This document shows, piece after piece, positions 50,531-59,832 of a stretch of 64,000 nucleotides of DNA. How positions within the stretch are numbered: position 1 is the stretch's first letter; each line of letters opens with the position of its first letter. Source of the DNA: Streptomyces megasporus. Lineage in GTDB: Bacteria; Actinomycetota; Actinomycetes; Streptomycetales; Streptomycetaceae. The position numbers were made by a program, and so were the translations under genes. Location: positions 1 to 64,000 of the forward strand of contig NZ_JODL01000020.1 in the NCBI RefSeq assembly GCF_000718985.1. The letters run 5' to 3'. Under the pieces are notes generated by a model. That model saw nothing but the letters and a program-made list of their open reading frames with translations. It did no database searches and was not told the origin of the DNA.

Positions 50531-52603
50531 TCAGCGGAGGGGAACGCGGGCCGGGAGGGACGCGGGCGGGGCGGGGGCGTTCTCCGCCTCGCGCAGCCAG
50601 CGCCGCAGCACCTGGTGGACCCGCTCGGCGCCGACGAGTTCGCCGTGCTCGTCCGGCGCGGAGAGCAGCCGCGGGTAGAGCAGGAACGCCCGGGACTGCT
50701 CGCCGCCCAGGCCGCCGTGGGAGCCGATCTGCTCCTCGAAGGCGTGGACGGCGCCGGTGGCCGGGTCGAGGGCGGAGTTGACCATGACGTCGGCGGCGTT
50801 CGGGAAGCGGGCGGTGCGCCGCACCAGGTCGGCGGCGCGCGGCCCGTAGGGGGCCAGGGGGTCGTGGCCGACGACCTCGCCGGTGACGAGCCGGTGCTCG
50901 CCGCCGTTCGCGCCGAGGACCACCGGCCCGTGGCGTTCGCTGTGGACGAGCAGGAAGCCGATGCCGGGGTGGTCGGCGAGGGTGCGCAGCAGGGCGGGGT
51001 GGCGGCGTTCGATCTCCTCGCGGGTGGCGCGGCCGGGGATGCCGGGGAAGGAGACCAGTCCGAGGTTGCCCGACCCCAGCACCACCGGTCCGGGGCCGGT
51101 GACCCGGTGCGGTTCGGCGCCGTGCCCGTCCTCGGGCCGGTGGAGGGCGGCCCGCGCGGCGGCGCGGGCCTCGGCCCCGCTGGCCGACCGCCGGGCGCGT
51201 CGGGAGACGGGCAGCCCGCATCCGGCGCGCACCAGGTCCTCCAGGGTGAGCCCGTACCGCGCGGCGAAGGGTTCGCCGGGACTCTGTCCGTGGTCGGAGA
51301 GGAGCACCAGGCGGTAGGGGCGGGGGGCCCGCTCGGCGACCTTGGCGATGAGGGCGACGGACCGGTCGAGCCTCCGCAGCACCTGGTGGGTGTCGCGACC
51401 GCGGGGGCCGGAGTGGTGGGCCACCTCGTCGTAGGCGACCAGGTCGGCGTAGACGGCCGTCCGTCCGTTGAGCATGTCGCCGAGGACGGCGGCGACCACC
51501 ACGTCCCGCTCGACGACGGTGGCGAAGGCCCGGATGAAGGGGTAGAGCCCGCCGCGCCCCACGCGGGGCCGCTCTCCGCTCAGCCGGGCCCGGCCGGCCT
51601 GGAGGAGCTCGCGGACGACCTCGACGACGAAGGAGGCGGCGGTGCGGGTGGCGTTGGCGGGGTCGGAGAAGTACGCGAAGTAGCCGGCGCGGGAGCGGTT
51701 GTGCCGGCCGCGGCGGGCGGAGACGGAGAGCACCAGGGCGACCTGGGCGGCTCCGCCGCTGAAGAGGTTGCCGCGGCTGGCGCCGTCGTGGGCGAGGAGT
51801 CCGGGGTGTCCGCTGCGGGCGGCGGCGCGGCGCTGGAGTTCGGCGGCGCTGCTGGGCCGGTTGCTGATCATCACCTCGCCGGTCTCCTTTTCGTACCAGC
51901 GGAAGGCGGGCACGTCCTCGTTGGAGCCGTGCAGGATGCCGAGCTGGCTGGCGCCGGTCTGGCTGGACCAGTCGGTGTGCCAGGGGACGAGGCGGTGGGT
52001 GTCGCGGCACATGGCGGCGACGGTGGGCATCAGCGGCTCGCCGTCCTCGGGCGCGGCGATCGCGTCGCGCAGCACGTCGTGGCCGATCCCGTCGAGTTGG
52101 AGGAAGACGGTGCCGGGGGTGGTGGGCGGCTCCCGGCGTCCGGCGCGGCGCCAGCGGCGGTCGGCGAGCCGGGCCATGCGCCGGCGGTAGGCCCCGTCGT
52201 CGCGGACGGCCAGGAAGGTGCTGGCCGCCGAGGAGGTCGCGGACATCACGGCGGCGACCACCACGGCGGTCCGGGGATCGGCCTCGCCCCTGCCGTCGGG
52301 GAGGAGGCTGAGCGCGATCCACAGCAGCGAGCCGTTGAGGAAGAACACCAGCAGGCCCAGCACCAGGGCGGGCACCAGCAGCAGCGCTCTGACCAGCACG
52401 GGCCACACCAGCGCGCCGAGCAGGCCGAAGGCGCCGGCCGCCACGGCGGCGGTGATCCCGATGCGGGTCGCGGAGTCCCCGTCGGCGGACTGGATGCGGA
52501 AGTCGGGCAGCACTCCGGCGAGCACGAGCATGGTGAGGGTGCTCACCGCCCATACGACCAGCACGCGCAGCACCGCGCCGCCCGCCCTGCGCCAGGCTGC
52601 CAT
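50531..52603 (-). CDS. membrane-anchored alkaline-phosphatase-fold phosphodiesterase with holin-like N-terminus
   Basis: A 690-residue protein. Residues 1-125 contain four hydrophobic helices similar to the phage-holin-4/DUF family membrane domain. Residues about 165-660 have the alkaline-phosphatase/nucleotide-pyrophosphatase fold: FLQLDGIGHDVL holds the first metal-binding Asp, then TDWSSQTGASQ, YADLVAYDEVAHHSG, LLSDHGQSPG and IGSHGGLGG. The catalytic part probably faces outside and acts on phosphodiesters or lipid-linked phosphates. ATG 52603 is used; GTG 52609 is closer to the GGGA ribosome site. It is divergent from the metallo-hydrolase at 52907. Confidence 0.85.
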   Translation of the reverse strand: MAAWRRAGGAVLRVLVVWAVSTLTMLVLAGVLPDFRIQSADGDSATRIGITAAVAAGAFGLLGALVWPVLVRALLLVPALVLGLLVFFLNGSLLWIALSLLPDGRGEADPRTAVVVAAVMSATSSAASTFLAVRDDGAYRRRMARLADRRWRRAGRREPPTTPGTVFLQLDGIGHDVLRDAIAAPEDGEPLMPTVAAMCRDTHRLVPWHTDWSSQTGASQLGILHGSNEDVPAFRWYEKETGEVMISNRPSSAAELQRRAAARSGHPGLLAHDGASRGNLFSGGAAQVALVLSVSARRGRHNRSRAGYFAYFSDPANATRTAASFVVEVVRELLQAGRARLSGERPRVGRGGLYPFIRAFATVVERDVVVAAVLGDMLNGRTAVYADLVAYDEVAHHSGPRGRDTHQVLRRLDRSVALIAKVAERAPRPYRLVLLSDHGQSPGEPFAARYGLTLEDLVRAGCGLPVSRRARRSASGAEARAAARAALHRPEDGHGAEPHRVTGPGPVVLGSGNLGLVSFPGIPGRATREEIERRHPALLRTLADHPGIGFLLVHSERHGPVVLGANGGEHRLVTGEVVGHDPLAPYGPRAADLVRRTARFPNAADVMVNSALDPATGAVHAFEEQIGSHGGLGGEQSRAFLLYPRLLSAPDEHGELVGAERVHQVLRRWLREAENAPAPPASLPARVPLR

Positions 52604-52906
52604 CCGCACGCCGTCCCGCCTTTCCTCGTGTTTCCCCTGCTCCACGCGCTCCTCTCGGGGGCGCGCCGACGGGCCGCCGGCCCCGCCGGTTTCGCGTCCC
52701 TGTGCGACCGTGTGTGACCGTCGGTCCGGGTGTGGCCCCGGTTGCGGCGGCACGTTCCACTTTTCCACAGTGGGCCACCCGGCCGGGGGCGCACCCGGTC
52801 CCGACCGGGGGGCGGCCGGGGGCGCGGCGAGGAGGACGGGGCACCGGAGGGGAATGATGAGAGGATCGGTGCGGGAACGGGGCGAGCGGACGGAAGGAGA
52901 GTCCGA
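52604..52906. other. 303-nt divergent intergenic region
   Basis: It must hold the promoters of the phosphodiesterase and the metallo-hydrolase/DedA operon. No convincing -35/-10 pair, palindrome or small gene could be fixed by eye. The AAGGAG ribosome site of the plus-strand gene is at its right end. Confidence 0.4.
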
Positions 52907-53686
52907 GTGCCGGTGGAGATCACTTGGTGGGGACACGCGACGGCGACCGTGCGGGACTCCGGTGTGACGGTGCTCACCGACCCGCTCTTCGTCCGCCGGC
53001 TGGCCCATCTGCGCAGACGCCGCGGGGATCTGCCGCCCGAGTCGGTGGCGCAGGTGGACGTGGCGCTGGTCTCGCACCTGCACGCCGACCACCTGCACCT
53101 GCCCTCCCTGGCCCGGCTGGAGCCCGGGACACGGGTGGTCGTGCCGCGCGGCGCGCTCGCCTCGGTGGCGGGACTGCGACGGCTGGCGGAGCGGCTGCGG
53201 CTCCAGGAGGTGGACGTGGGCGACCTGGTGCGCGTCGGTCCGGTGGACGTCCGTGTGGTGCCCGCGCTGCACGACGGGCGGCGGCTGCCGTACGGGCCGC
53301 GACTGGCCCCCGCGCTCGGCTACGTGGTGGAGGGCGAGGCCCGGACGTACTTCGCCGGGGACACGGGGCTGTTCGACGCCATGGCGGACGCGGTGGGCGA
53401 GGTGGACGTGGCGCTGCTGCCCGTGGGCGGCTGGGGGCCGCGGCTGGGCGAGGGACACCTCAACGCGCGGCGGGCCGCCGAGGCGCTGGCCAGGCTGAAG
53501 GCGCCCCGCGCGGTGCCGGTCCACTACGGCACGTACTGGCCGATCGGCCTGGACGCGGTCCGCCCGCACGAGTTCCACTCCCCCGGTGACGAGTTCGTCC
53601 GGCTGGCGGCGCGGGCGGCGCCCGAGGCGGCGGTGCACCGGTTGGAGCACGGCGAGAGCGTGCGGCTGGGGGACGAGGGGTGTTAG
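52907..53686 (+). CDS. metallo-beta-lactamase-fold hydrolase (UlaG-like)
   Basis: A 259-residue MBL-fold protein. The zinc motif SHLHADH (about 57-63), the later Asp in YFAGDTGLFD (about 147) and the C-terminal VPVHYGTYWP (about 205) are all present, so the metal centre is complete. This branch includes UlaG-type lactonases and N-acyl-phosphatidylethanolamine phospholipase D relatives. The GTG start follows AAGGAGA by about 8 nt. Its end overlaps the DedA gene, suggesting a joint role at the membrane, perhaps in phospholipid turnover. Substrate unknown. Confidence 0.88.
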   Translation: MPVEITWWGHATATVRDSGVTVLTDPLFVRRLAHLRRRRGDLPPESVAQVDVALVSHLHADHLHLPSLARLEPGTRVVVPRGALASVAGLRRLAERLRLQEVDVGDLVRVGPVDVRVVPALHDGRRLPYGPRLAPALGYVVEGEARTYFAGDTGLFDAMADAVGEVDVALLPVGGWGPRLGEGHLNARRAAEALARLKAPRAVPVHYGTYWPIGLDAVRPHEFHSPGDEFVRLAARAAPEAAVHRLEHGESVRLGDEGC

Positions 53687-54315
53687 AGGCGTTGCTCGCC
53701 GCGATACAGGAGTTCCCGGCCCAGGTGGTGCCGGGGGAGGCCGGCTATCCATCGCTGTTCCTGCTGGTGGTGTTCGGCTCCCTGGTGCCCGTGGTGCCGA
53801 CGGGGGCGGTGGTCAGCGGGGCGGCGGTGGTGGCCTTCCACAGCGGTCTCCCGGCGCTCTCGCTGCTGCTGGTGTTCGTGGTGGCGGCGACGGCCGCGTT
53901 CCTCGGCGACCTGGGCCTGTACTGGCTGGGGCAGCGCGGTGAGCGGTCGGGGGTCGGCACGCGTTGGCGGGAGTGGCTGCGCTCCAGGGCCGAGCCCGAT
54001 CGGCTGGTGGCGGCCCGCCGGAAGCTGGACGAGCACGGGGTGACGGTGCTGGTGCTCTCCCGGTTGGTGCCGGCCGGGCGGATTCCGGTGATGGTCGCCT
54101 GCCTCCTGTCGCGGATGCCGATGCGTTCCTTCGTGCGCGGTGACGTGCCGGCGTGTCTGGCCTGGGCGGCGACCTACCAGTTGATCGGCGTGCTGGGCGG
54201 GTCGCTGTTCCCCGAGCCGTGGGAGGGCGTGGCCGCGGCGGTGGGGTTGACGCTGCTGATCGGCGCGGCGCCGTCGGTGTGGCGGCGGCTGCGTTCCGCC
54301 CGGGCCTCCCGGTAG
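53680..54315 (+). CDS. DedA-family membrane protein
   Basis: A 211-residue integral membrane protein with about five hydrophobic segments. The family signature appears as FGDLGLYWLGQR-like FLGDLGLYWLG (about 74-84) and the RLVPAGR motif (about 127-133) with conserved Arg residues. DedA proteins flip phospholipids or undecaprenyl phosphate and support envelope homeostasis. The GTG start overlaps the end of the metallo-hydrolase gene. It is convergent with the second metallo-hydrolase. Confidence 0.88.
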   Translation: MLEALLAAIQEFPAQVVPGEAGYPSLFLLVVFGSLVPVVPTGAVVSGAAVVAFHSGLPALSLLLVFVVAATAAFLGDLGLYWLGQRGERSGVGTRWREWLRSRAEPDRLVAARRKLDEHGVTVLVLSRLVPAGRIPVMVACLLSRMPMRSFVRGDVPACLAWAATYQLIGVLGGSLFPEPWEGVAAAVGLTLLIGAAPSVWRRLRSARASR

Positions 54316-54351
54316 CCGTCCCCTTTCCGGCGGGTCCTTGGGGAACGGCCG

Positions 54352-55392
54352 TCAGTCCAGCACTCTCGACGCCCCGATCGGCAGGTCCCACAGGTCCTCG
54401 CGCGGACGGCCCGCGGCCTCCCAGGCGGCCCGCACCCGGATCAGCGGTTCCAGCGGAGGCTCGGCCGAGAGCAGGAAGGTGCCCCAGTGCATGGGGGCCA
54501 TGCGCCGCGCGCCGAGGTCGAGGCAGGCGGCGACGGCCTCCTCGGGGTCGGTGTGGACGGGGCGGAGCATCCAGCGCGGGGCGTAGGCGCCGATCGGCAG
54601 CAGGGCCAGGTCGATGCCGGGCAGCCGGCGCCCGATCTCGGCGAACCAGTGGCCGTATCCGGTGTCGCCCGCGAAGTGGACGCGCCGGCCGTGGCGGTCG
54701 GTGAGCACCCAGCCGCCCCACAGCGAGCGGCAGGTGTCGGTCAGGGTGCGCCGCGACCAGTGGTGGGCGGGGACGAAGTCGAACCGCACGGCGCCGCCGC
54801 CCGGCGAGGGCAGCTCGGCCGCCTCCCACCAGTCCAGTTCGGTGACGCGGGTGAAGCGGCGGCGCCGGCACCAGGCGCCGAGTCCGGCCGGGACGAACAG
54901 CGGGGTGTCGCGGGGCAGCCGTTTCAGGGTGGGCAGGTCGAGGTGGTCGTAGTGGTTGTGGGAGATCACCACGGCGTCGACGCGGGGCAGGTCCTCCCAG
55001 GGGACGCCGACCGGGGTGATCCGGGCCGGGGTGCCCAGGATGCGGCGGGACCAGACGGGGTCGGTCAGGACGGTCAGACCGCCCACGCGCACCACCCACG
55101 AGGCGTGTCCGACCCAGGTGACGGCGACGGTGTCGGCGTCGACCCGCGGCAGGGGGCCCCGCTCGACGGGCACGTGGGGGATGTCGCGGAGCGAGGCGGG
55201 ATCGGGGCGCGTGGTGCCCTCCCGGGCCACGCGCGCCAGCGAGCGTATGCCGGGCAGCGGGTCGGTGAGCCGGTCGGCGAAGGAGGACGGCCAGGTGCGC
55301 GGTTCGCCGATCGGTCGGGGCGCGGACGGGGCGGGCCCGGGACGCGGGGCGTCGTGGAGGACGTGGGCGGGTTTCCTGGTCCGTTGGGTCAT
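54352..55392 (-). CDS. metallo-beta-lactamase-fold hydrolase (NAPE-PLD-like)
   Basis: A 346-residue MBL-fold enzyme of the group related to N-acyl-phosphatidylethanolamine phospholipase D. The zinc motif SHNHYDH (about 145-151), His in FVPAHHWSRRT (about 208), Asp in FAGDTGYGHWF (about 245) and the PMHWGTF end motif (about 305) are intact. The N-terminal 75 residues are a Pro/Arg-rich extension without a clear signal peptide. A phospholipid or lactone substrate is likely by family. It is the second such enzyme within 2.5 kb, convergent with DedA. Confidence 0.9.
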   Translation of the reverse strand: MTQRTRKPAHVLHDAPRPGPAPSAPRPIGEPRTWPSSFADRLTDPLPGIRSLARVAREGTTRPDPASLRDIPHVPVERGPLPRVDADTVAVTWVGHASWVVRVGGLTVLTDPVWSRRILGTPARITPVGVPWEDLPRVDAVVISHNHYDHLDLPTLKRLPRDTPLFVPAGLGAWCRRRRFTRVTELDWWEAAELPSPGGGAVRFDFVPAHHWSRRTLTDTCRSLWGGWVLTDRHGRRVHFAGDTGYGHWFAEIGRRLPGIDLALLPIGAYAPRWMLRPVHTDPEEAVAACLDLGARRMAPMHWGTFLLSAEPPLEPLIRVRAAWEAAGRPREDLWDLPIGASRVLD

Positions 55393-55443
55393 GCGGGGCT
55401 CCCATCAGCGTCCGAGAACTTCACGGGATGCGCGGCCGGCGGA

Positions 55444-56691
55444 TCACCCCGCCGTCAGCCCGGCCAGGGCCGACGCCACCGCCGCCGACGTCTCCGCCGC
55501 CTCCGGCCGGTCCACGCGGTCCGGGTGGTCCGGGCGGACGCCGGGGGGCCGCACGTCGGTCGACAGCCGCACGCGCAGAGCGCCGGGGTCGTCGCCGAAG
55601 CGGTGGCCGCCCAGGACGTGGGGGCCCAGGCGCCGTACCAGTGCCGCCTCGAGTCGGGGGGCGTCCTCGATGCCGCGGGCGGCCAGGTCGGGGCGGAGCG
55701 CCTCGAAGTCGGGGTACAGGTGCCGTCCGACGTTCGGCGGGCGGCACACCGCGCCGGCGTCGGTCAGGACGCGGTGGAGTGCGGCGGCGAGCGCGCCGTG
55801 CGCGCGGCCGGCGGCGGCGCGGCGTTCGCGCAGCGCCCGGGGTTCGGTGAGGGCCCGGACCGCGGCGGTGGTCCGGGGTCCGTCCAGCCGGGCGCGCAGG
55901 GCGTTGAGGACGGCGCGCGTCCTGTCGCCCGTCTCCCCGCCGTGCGGTCCGGCTCCGGCGGGGAGCCGGGCGACGCCCACCCCGGGGCCGGGCCGGGGAT
56001 CGGCGCCGGGGTCGGCGCCGAGGTCGGCGAGCACCACGACGGAGCGGCCGGCCGCGGCCGACGTGGTCGGGGTGGCCGGGGTGCGCGGGCCCGTTCCCGG
56101 GGCGCCCTCGGGGCGGGTGCCCGCACTCGCCACGGGTCCGGCGCAGTGCATGATCTCGGCCGGGCTGACGATCACCGTGTCGTGGGGGTCGTGGAGGGTG
56201 TCGCGGAGGCTCTCGTCGCTGATGATCAGCAGTCCCTCCCGCGTGGCCGCCTCGCACACCTCGTGCAGGATTTCGGGCGGCGCGGTGGTACCGGTGACGT
56301 CGTCGGCCACGGAGAGCACCAGCACCCGCGGGTCGCCGCCGTCGGCGCGGGCCCGGCTCACGGCCTCCAGCAGCGCGACGGAGTCGGGCACCCCGCCGCA
56401 CTCGGCGGGCACGGGGACGGTGTGCAGCGGGAGGCCGAGCAGTCGGGCCTGTTCGGCGTGCCAGGCCGCGCCGGGCCGGGGCACCACCACTCCGCCCCGT
56501 CCGTCGTCCCCGCAGGCGGCGGCGAGCAGCGCCAGGAGCAGCAGGGGCGCGGTGGGGGCCGCCACGACGTGGTCGGGGTCGGTGGGCAGGCCGCGCCGGT
56601 GCCAGTAGTCGCCGGCCGCCTCGGCCACGGCCGTGGGTGTGGGCGTGGGTGTGGGGCCGGCCATGGGTGCGTGGGTGTGGATCGGCTGCAT
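55444..56691 (-). CDS. aminotransferase class I/II-fold protein without any lysine
   Basis: A 415-residue protein with the fold pattern of PLP aminotransferases. A cofactor-domain start (VVAAPTAPLLLLALLAAA, about 42-60) is followed by LLIISDESLRD (about 155), where the Asp would bind the PLP nitrogen, and a C-terminal LRVRLST strand with Arg. The catalytic Lys should follow about 35-60 residues after DES; instead there is VVVLADLGAD, and the whole chain contains no lysine. It cannot form the usual Schiff base. ATG 56691 has GGAGG 5 nt upstream. It may be a regulator-like or non-enzymatic homologue. Confidence 0.78.
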   Translation of the reverse strand: MQPIHTHAPMAGPTPTPTPTAVAEAAGDYWHRRGLPTDPDHVVAAPTAPLLLLALLAAACGDDGRGGVVVPRPGAAWHAEQARLLGLPLHTVPVPAECGGVPDSVALLEAVSRARADGGDPRVLVLSVADDVTGTTAPPEILHEVCEAATREGLLIISDESLRDTLHDPHDTVIVSPAEIMHCAGPVASAGTRPEGAPGTGPRTPATPTTSAAAGRSVVVLADLGADPGADPRPGPGVGVARLPAGAGPHGGETGDRTRAVLNALRARLDGPRTTAAVRALTEPRALRERRAAAGRAHGALAAALHRVLTDAGAVCRPPNVGRHLYPDFEALRPDLAARGIEDAPRLEAALVRRLGPHVLGGHRFGDDPGALRVRLSTDVRPPGVRPDHPDRVDRPEAAETSAAVASALAGLTAG

Positions 56692-56705
56692 CCGTGCCTC
56701 CGCCG

Positions 56706-57452
56706 CTAGGTGTGCCGCCGGAACCGCTGGAGTTCCTGCTCTATGCCGTGTCCGCGGGTGCGGACCAGGGCCCGCGCCAGGTCGGAGAGTTTGCGGTTGG
56801 TGTGCTGGGAGATCCGGCGCAGCAGGGCGAACGCCTCCTCCGCGTCGCAGCCGAGCACGTACATCACGATGCCGCAGGCCTGGTCGACGACGGGCCTGCT
56901 GCGCAGGGCGCTCTCCAGGTGCTCGACCTCCGCCAGCGCCTCGTGGTAGCGCAGGTCGCGGGCGAGTCCGGTGGCGGCCAGGTCGCCCAGCAGCGCTGCC
57001 GAGCCGCGCACGGTCTCCTCCAGGGGGCGGGGGCGGAAGGCGTAGACGGTGATGGCGAGCGTGAGGACGTCGCGGCGGTAGGGCAGGGTGGCGCTGGCGC
57101 GCAGGCCCATGTCCAGGGCCCTGGCGCGGTAGTGCGGCCAGCGCTCCTCCCGCAGCAGGTCGTCGGTCCCGACGGGACGCCCGGTGTGGAGGGCGTGGGG
57201 GACGGGGCCGTCTCCGACCTCCCACTGGACGGCCACCAGGGCGGACAGGTCCGGATGGGTGACGGCGGTGGGCGCCTCGGAGCTCTCGCCGCCGGTGTGG
57301 GCGGTGGCGGTGGCTCCGCAGCAGCCGGGGGTGCAGCGGACGATCTGTTCGGCCAGCCGGGCGAGGCTCCGGGCGGAGGAGTCGACGTCGAGCACCGGCT
57401 CCGGACGGTCCGGAGGGGGCTCGAACGGAATCGCTTCGCGTCGGTCCGGCAT
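56706..57452 (-). CDS. GAF-ANTAR sensor / antiterminator protein
   Basis: A 248-residue protein. Residues about 25-170 form a GAF sensor domain (HTGRPVGTDDLL, LRASATLPYR). Residues about 178-235 are an ANTAR RNA-binding domain with ALRSRPVVDQACGIVM, CDAEEAFALLRRISQHTNRKL and LA. ANTAR proteins bind paired hairpins in nascent RNA and prevent transcription termination. It lies 14 nt upstream of the lysine-free aminotransferase-like gene on the same strand, so the two are probably co-transcribed. Confidence 0.9.
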   Translation of the reverse strand: MPDRREAIPFEPPPDRPEPVLDVDSSARSLARLAEQIVRCTPGCCGATATAHTGGESSEAPTAVTHPDLSALVAVQWEVGDGPVPHALHTGRPVGTDDLLREERWPHYRARALDMGLRASATLPYRRDVLTLAITVYAFRPRPLEETVRGSAALLGDLAATGLARDLRYHEALAEVEHLESALRSRPVVDQACGIVMYVLGCDAEEAFALLRRISQHTNRKLSDLARALVRTRGHGIEQELQRFRRHT

Positions 57453-57624
57453 GGTGGCGCTCGGTCCTTTCCCTGGGCTCCGGCTGCAAGCCGCCGGGCG
57501 TCCGGTTCCGATGGTTCGGCTGCCCCGCCCGGCGGCCGGGAAACGGCCTGGTGAGCCGGGCCCCTCCGGTCGGGCCGGCCCTCCGATCTCCTTCGCCCCG
57601 CCATCACTTTCTCTACAAAGAGTG

Positions 57625-58836
57625 ATGAGTCATATGTTTCCGCGTGACCAACGAGACCTCCGACGGTTCGCGGGTTACGTTGTGCGCATGGCGCAGGCCG
57701 AGGACTTCGGAGCCGAACTGGCGGACTTCCGCCGGCGGGTGGAGGAGCTGCGTTCGGCGCGTGCCCTGCCGGACGCCGAACAGCTCCCCGCCCTGGACGC
57801 GGCCCTCTTCGAACTCCAGCACGTGGCCGAGGTGCTGTGGCCGCGGTACGAGGAGCTGGCGGCGGCGGAACGGGAGCAGGGCGGCCGTCGGGAGCACCAC
57901 GAGCACCGGTTGCTGCGCGCCCTGTTCCAGCGGCTGCCGGTGGCGGTGGTCCTGCTGGACCGGGACGGGGTGGTGCGGCGGTTCAACTTCGCCGCGACCC
58001 AGTTGTTCGGGGTGCGCGCCGGGTACGCCACCGGGAGGTCGCTGACCGGCTCGCTGGCGCACGACTCCCGGGCGGTGTTCCGCTCCCAGGTGGCCGCGGT
58101 CGCCCGGGGCGAGGGCGATCGCAGCCTGGTCGTCCACCTGCTGCGCCCGCCGGAGCCCGGACGGCGCGGGGGGGAGCTGCGGGCCACGCTGACCGCGCTG
58201 CGGCCCCCGCACGAGCCCCGCTCGGTCGTGCTCGCCGCCTTCCAGCGCGGCGCGGACCCCGCCGTGCCCCGCTCCGCCCCGTCCCCTGATCCGACCCCCG
58301 TTCCGGTCCCCGATCTGGCCGAGGCCACCCGCACCACCGAGCTGATGGACCTGCTCGACGCGATGACCGCGGCGCTGATCCTGGCGGACTCCCCCAAGGA
58401 GGTGCCGCAGCGAGCGGCCGACGTGCTCTACGGACGGTTCGCCGACTGGGTGATCGTGGACGTCGTGGTGCCCGGCGGCACCCTGCGGCGGGCCGCCGTC
58501 CTCGCCCCGGCCGGACGGCTGCGGGAGGAGGTCGCCGAGCAGGACCCGGCCTCGTGTCCGCTGGTGGTGGACGCGATACGGCGCGGCGGCGAGACCCTGT
58601 GGGTGCGGCCGGAGGACCCCGAGGGCCTCGGCCGGGACGCCGCGGGCGCCCCCGTGCTGGTGCGGGCCGAGGCCACCTCCCTGCTGTGCGTGTCGCTGGC
58701 CGACGGCGAGGGCGGTCCGGCGCTGGGCGCGCTGACGCTGCTGCGCACCGGGGGACGCCGTCCCTTCGAGCTGGCGGAGGCCGGCGCCGTGGACCGGATC
58801 GCGCGGCATCTCGCCCTGGCGCTGCGCGGCCTGTGA
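57625..58836 (+). CDS. PAS/GAF-domain sensor protein
   Basis: A 403-residue soluble sensor. A coiled N-terminus (about 20-85) precedes a PAS domain (about 95-210, LPVAVVLLDRDGVVRRFNFAATQLFG). A Pro-rich linker follows, then a GAF domain (about 240-400, ADVLYGRFADWVIVDVV, LLCVSLADG). There is no kinase or PP2C output, so it may act through protein contact, for instance on the sigma factor network next door. ATG 57625 is used; ATG 57634 is close. It is divergent from the GAF-ANTAR gene. Confidence 0.82.
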   Translation: MSHMFPRDQRDLRRFAGYVVRMAQAEDFGAELADFRRRVEELRSARALPDAEQLPALDAALFELQHVAEVLWPRYEELAAAEREQGGRREHHEHRLLRALFQRLPVAVVLLDRDGVVRRFNFAATQLFGVRAGYATGRSLTGSLAHDSRAVFRSQVAAVARGEGDRSLVVHLLRPPEPGRRGGELRATLTALRPPHEPRSVVLAAFQRGADPAVPRSAPSPDPTPVPVPDLAEATRTTELMDLLDAMTAALILADSPKEVPQRAADVLYGRFADWVIVDVVVPGGTLRRAAVLAPAGRLREEVAEQDPASCPLVVDAIRRGGETLWVRPEDPEGLGRDAAGAPVLVRAEATSLLCVSLADGEGGPALGALTLLRTGGRRPFELAEAGAVDRIARHLALALRGL

Positions 58837-58860
58837 GGGTCGGCGGTCCGGGCGGACCGC

Positions 58861-58896
58861 GAGAGCCGCCGGCCCACTCGTGGGCCGGCGGCTCTC
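58861..58896. terminator. strong bidirectional hairpin terminator
   Basis: A perfect 16-bp stem (58861-58876 with 58881-58896) closed by a CTCG loop and followed by CTTCTTCCCC lies between the convergent sensor and sigma factor genes. Confidence 0.75.
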
Positions 58897-58914
58897 CTTC
58901 TTCCCCTCATCCCC

Positions 58915-59757
58915 CTACGCGGCCTGGGAGCCGGCGTAGGTCTTCTCCCGCTCCCTCTCCTGGTCGGCCTCGACCTCCGCTTGGAGGCGGTTGCAGGTGC
59001 GGCTGATCAGGCGGGAGACGTGCATCTGGGAGATGCCGAGCTGCTCGGCGATCCTGCTCTGCGTCATGTCGCAGAAGAACCGCAGGTAGAGGATCTTGCG
59101 CTCGCGCTCGGGCAGGTTGCGGAGCCTGGGCTTGAGCGACTCCCGGTAGACGACGAGGTCGAAGCCCGGTTCGGAGCTGCCCAGGGTGTCGACGAGGGCG
59201 TAGCCGTCGTCGGCGCCGGGCAGTTCGGCGTCCAGGGAGAGGGTGCTGTAGCTCTCCAGGGCCTCGGAGCCGATCCGCACCTCCTCCTCCGTCAGACCGC
59301 TGTGCTCGGCTATCTCCTTGACCCCGGGGGTCCGGCCGTCGAGGGAGTGGCTGAGCTGACGGGTGGAGGCGCGGACGCGGTTGCGCAGCTCCTGCACCCG
59401 GCGCGGCACGTGCAGGCCCCACATGTGGTCGCGGAAGTGCCGTTTGATCTCGCCGACGATGGTCGGCACGGCGAAGCTCTCGAACGCGCTGCCGCGCGCC
59501 GGATCGTAACGGGTGACCGCCTTCACCAGACCGAGGGCCGCCACCTGTTCCAGGTCCTCCAGGGACTCCCCCCGGTTGCGGAAGTGCCGGGCGAGTCGCT
59601 CGGCCATGGGCATCCAGGCCCGCACGACCTGTTGCCGCAGTTCGTCGCGTTCCGGGCCGTCGGGGAGCTCGGCGATGCGTCGGAATTCGGCGGCGGTGTC
59701 AGGGGCGTCGTCGTGCGGGTGCCGCGCGTGCTTGGCTCGTGCTCGTACGGGGGTCAT
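58915..59757 (-). CDS. SigB/SigF-family RNA polymerase sigma factor
   Basis: A 280-residue group 3 sigma factor. Region 2 (LEDLEQVAALGLVKAVTRYDPARGSAFESFAVPTIVGEIKRHFRD, seen about 68-113), region 3 (RVQELRNRV, TPGVKEIAEHSG) and region 4 (RNLPERERKILYLRFF and MTQSRIAEQLGISQMHVSRLI) are complete. It belongs to the SigB/F/G group that controls stress and development in Streptomyces through anti-sigma and anti-anti-sigma partners. ATG 59757 has GGGAGAG 8 nt upstream. A candidate SigB-type promoter lies upstream of it, so it may control itself. Confidence 0.93.
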   Translation of the reverse strand: MTPVRARAKHARHPHDDAPDTAAEFRRIAELPDGPERDELRQQVVRAWMPMAERLARHFRNRGESLEDLEQVAALGLVKAVTRYDPARGSAFESFAVPTIVGEIKRHFRDHMWGLHVPRRVQELRNRVRASTRQLSHSLDGRTPGVKEIAEHSGLTEEEVRIGSEALESYSTLSLDAELPGADDGYALVDTLGSSEPGFDLVVYRESLKPRLRNLPERERKILYLRFFCDMTQSRIAEQLGISQMHVSRLISRTCNRLQAEVEADQEREREKTYAGSQAA

Positions 59758-59832
59758 GTGCGGTCTCTCCCGAACTGTGGACTGGGCTGTGGGGAATACC
59801 GCGGGAACGGGCACGGGCGGGCCGAGGCTCGA

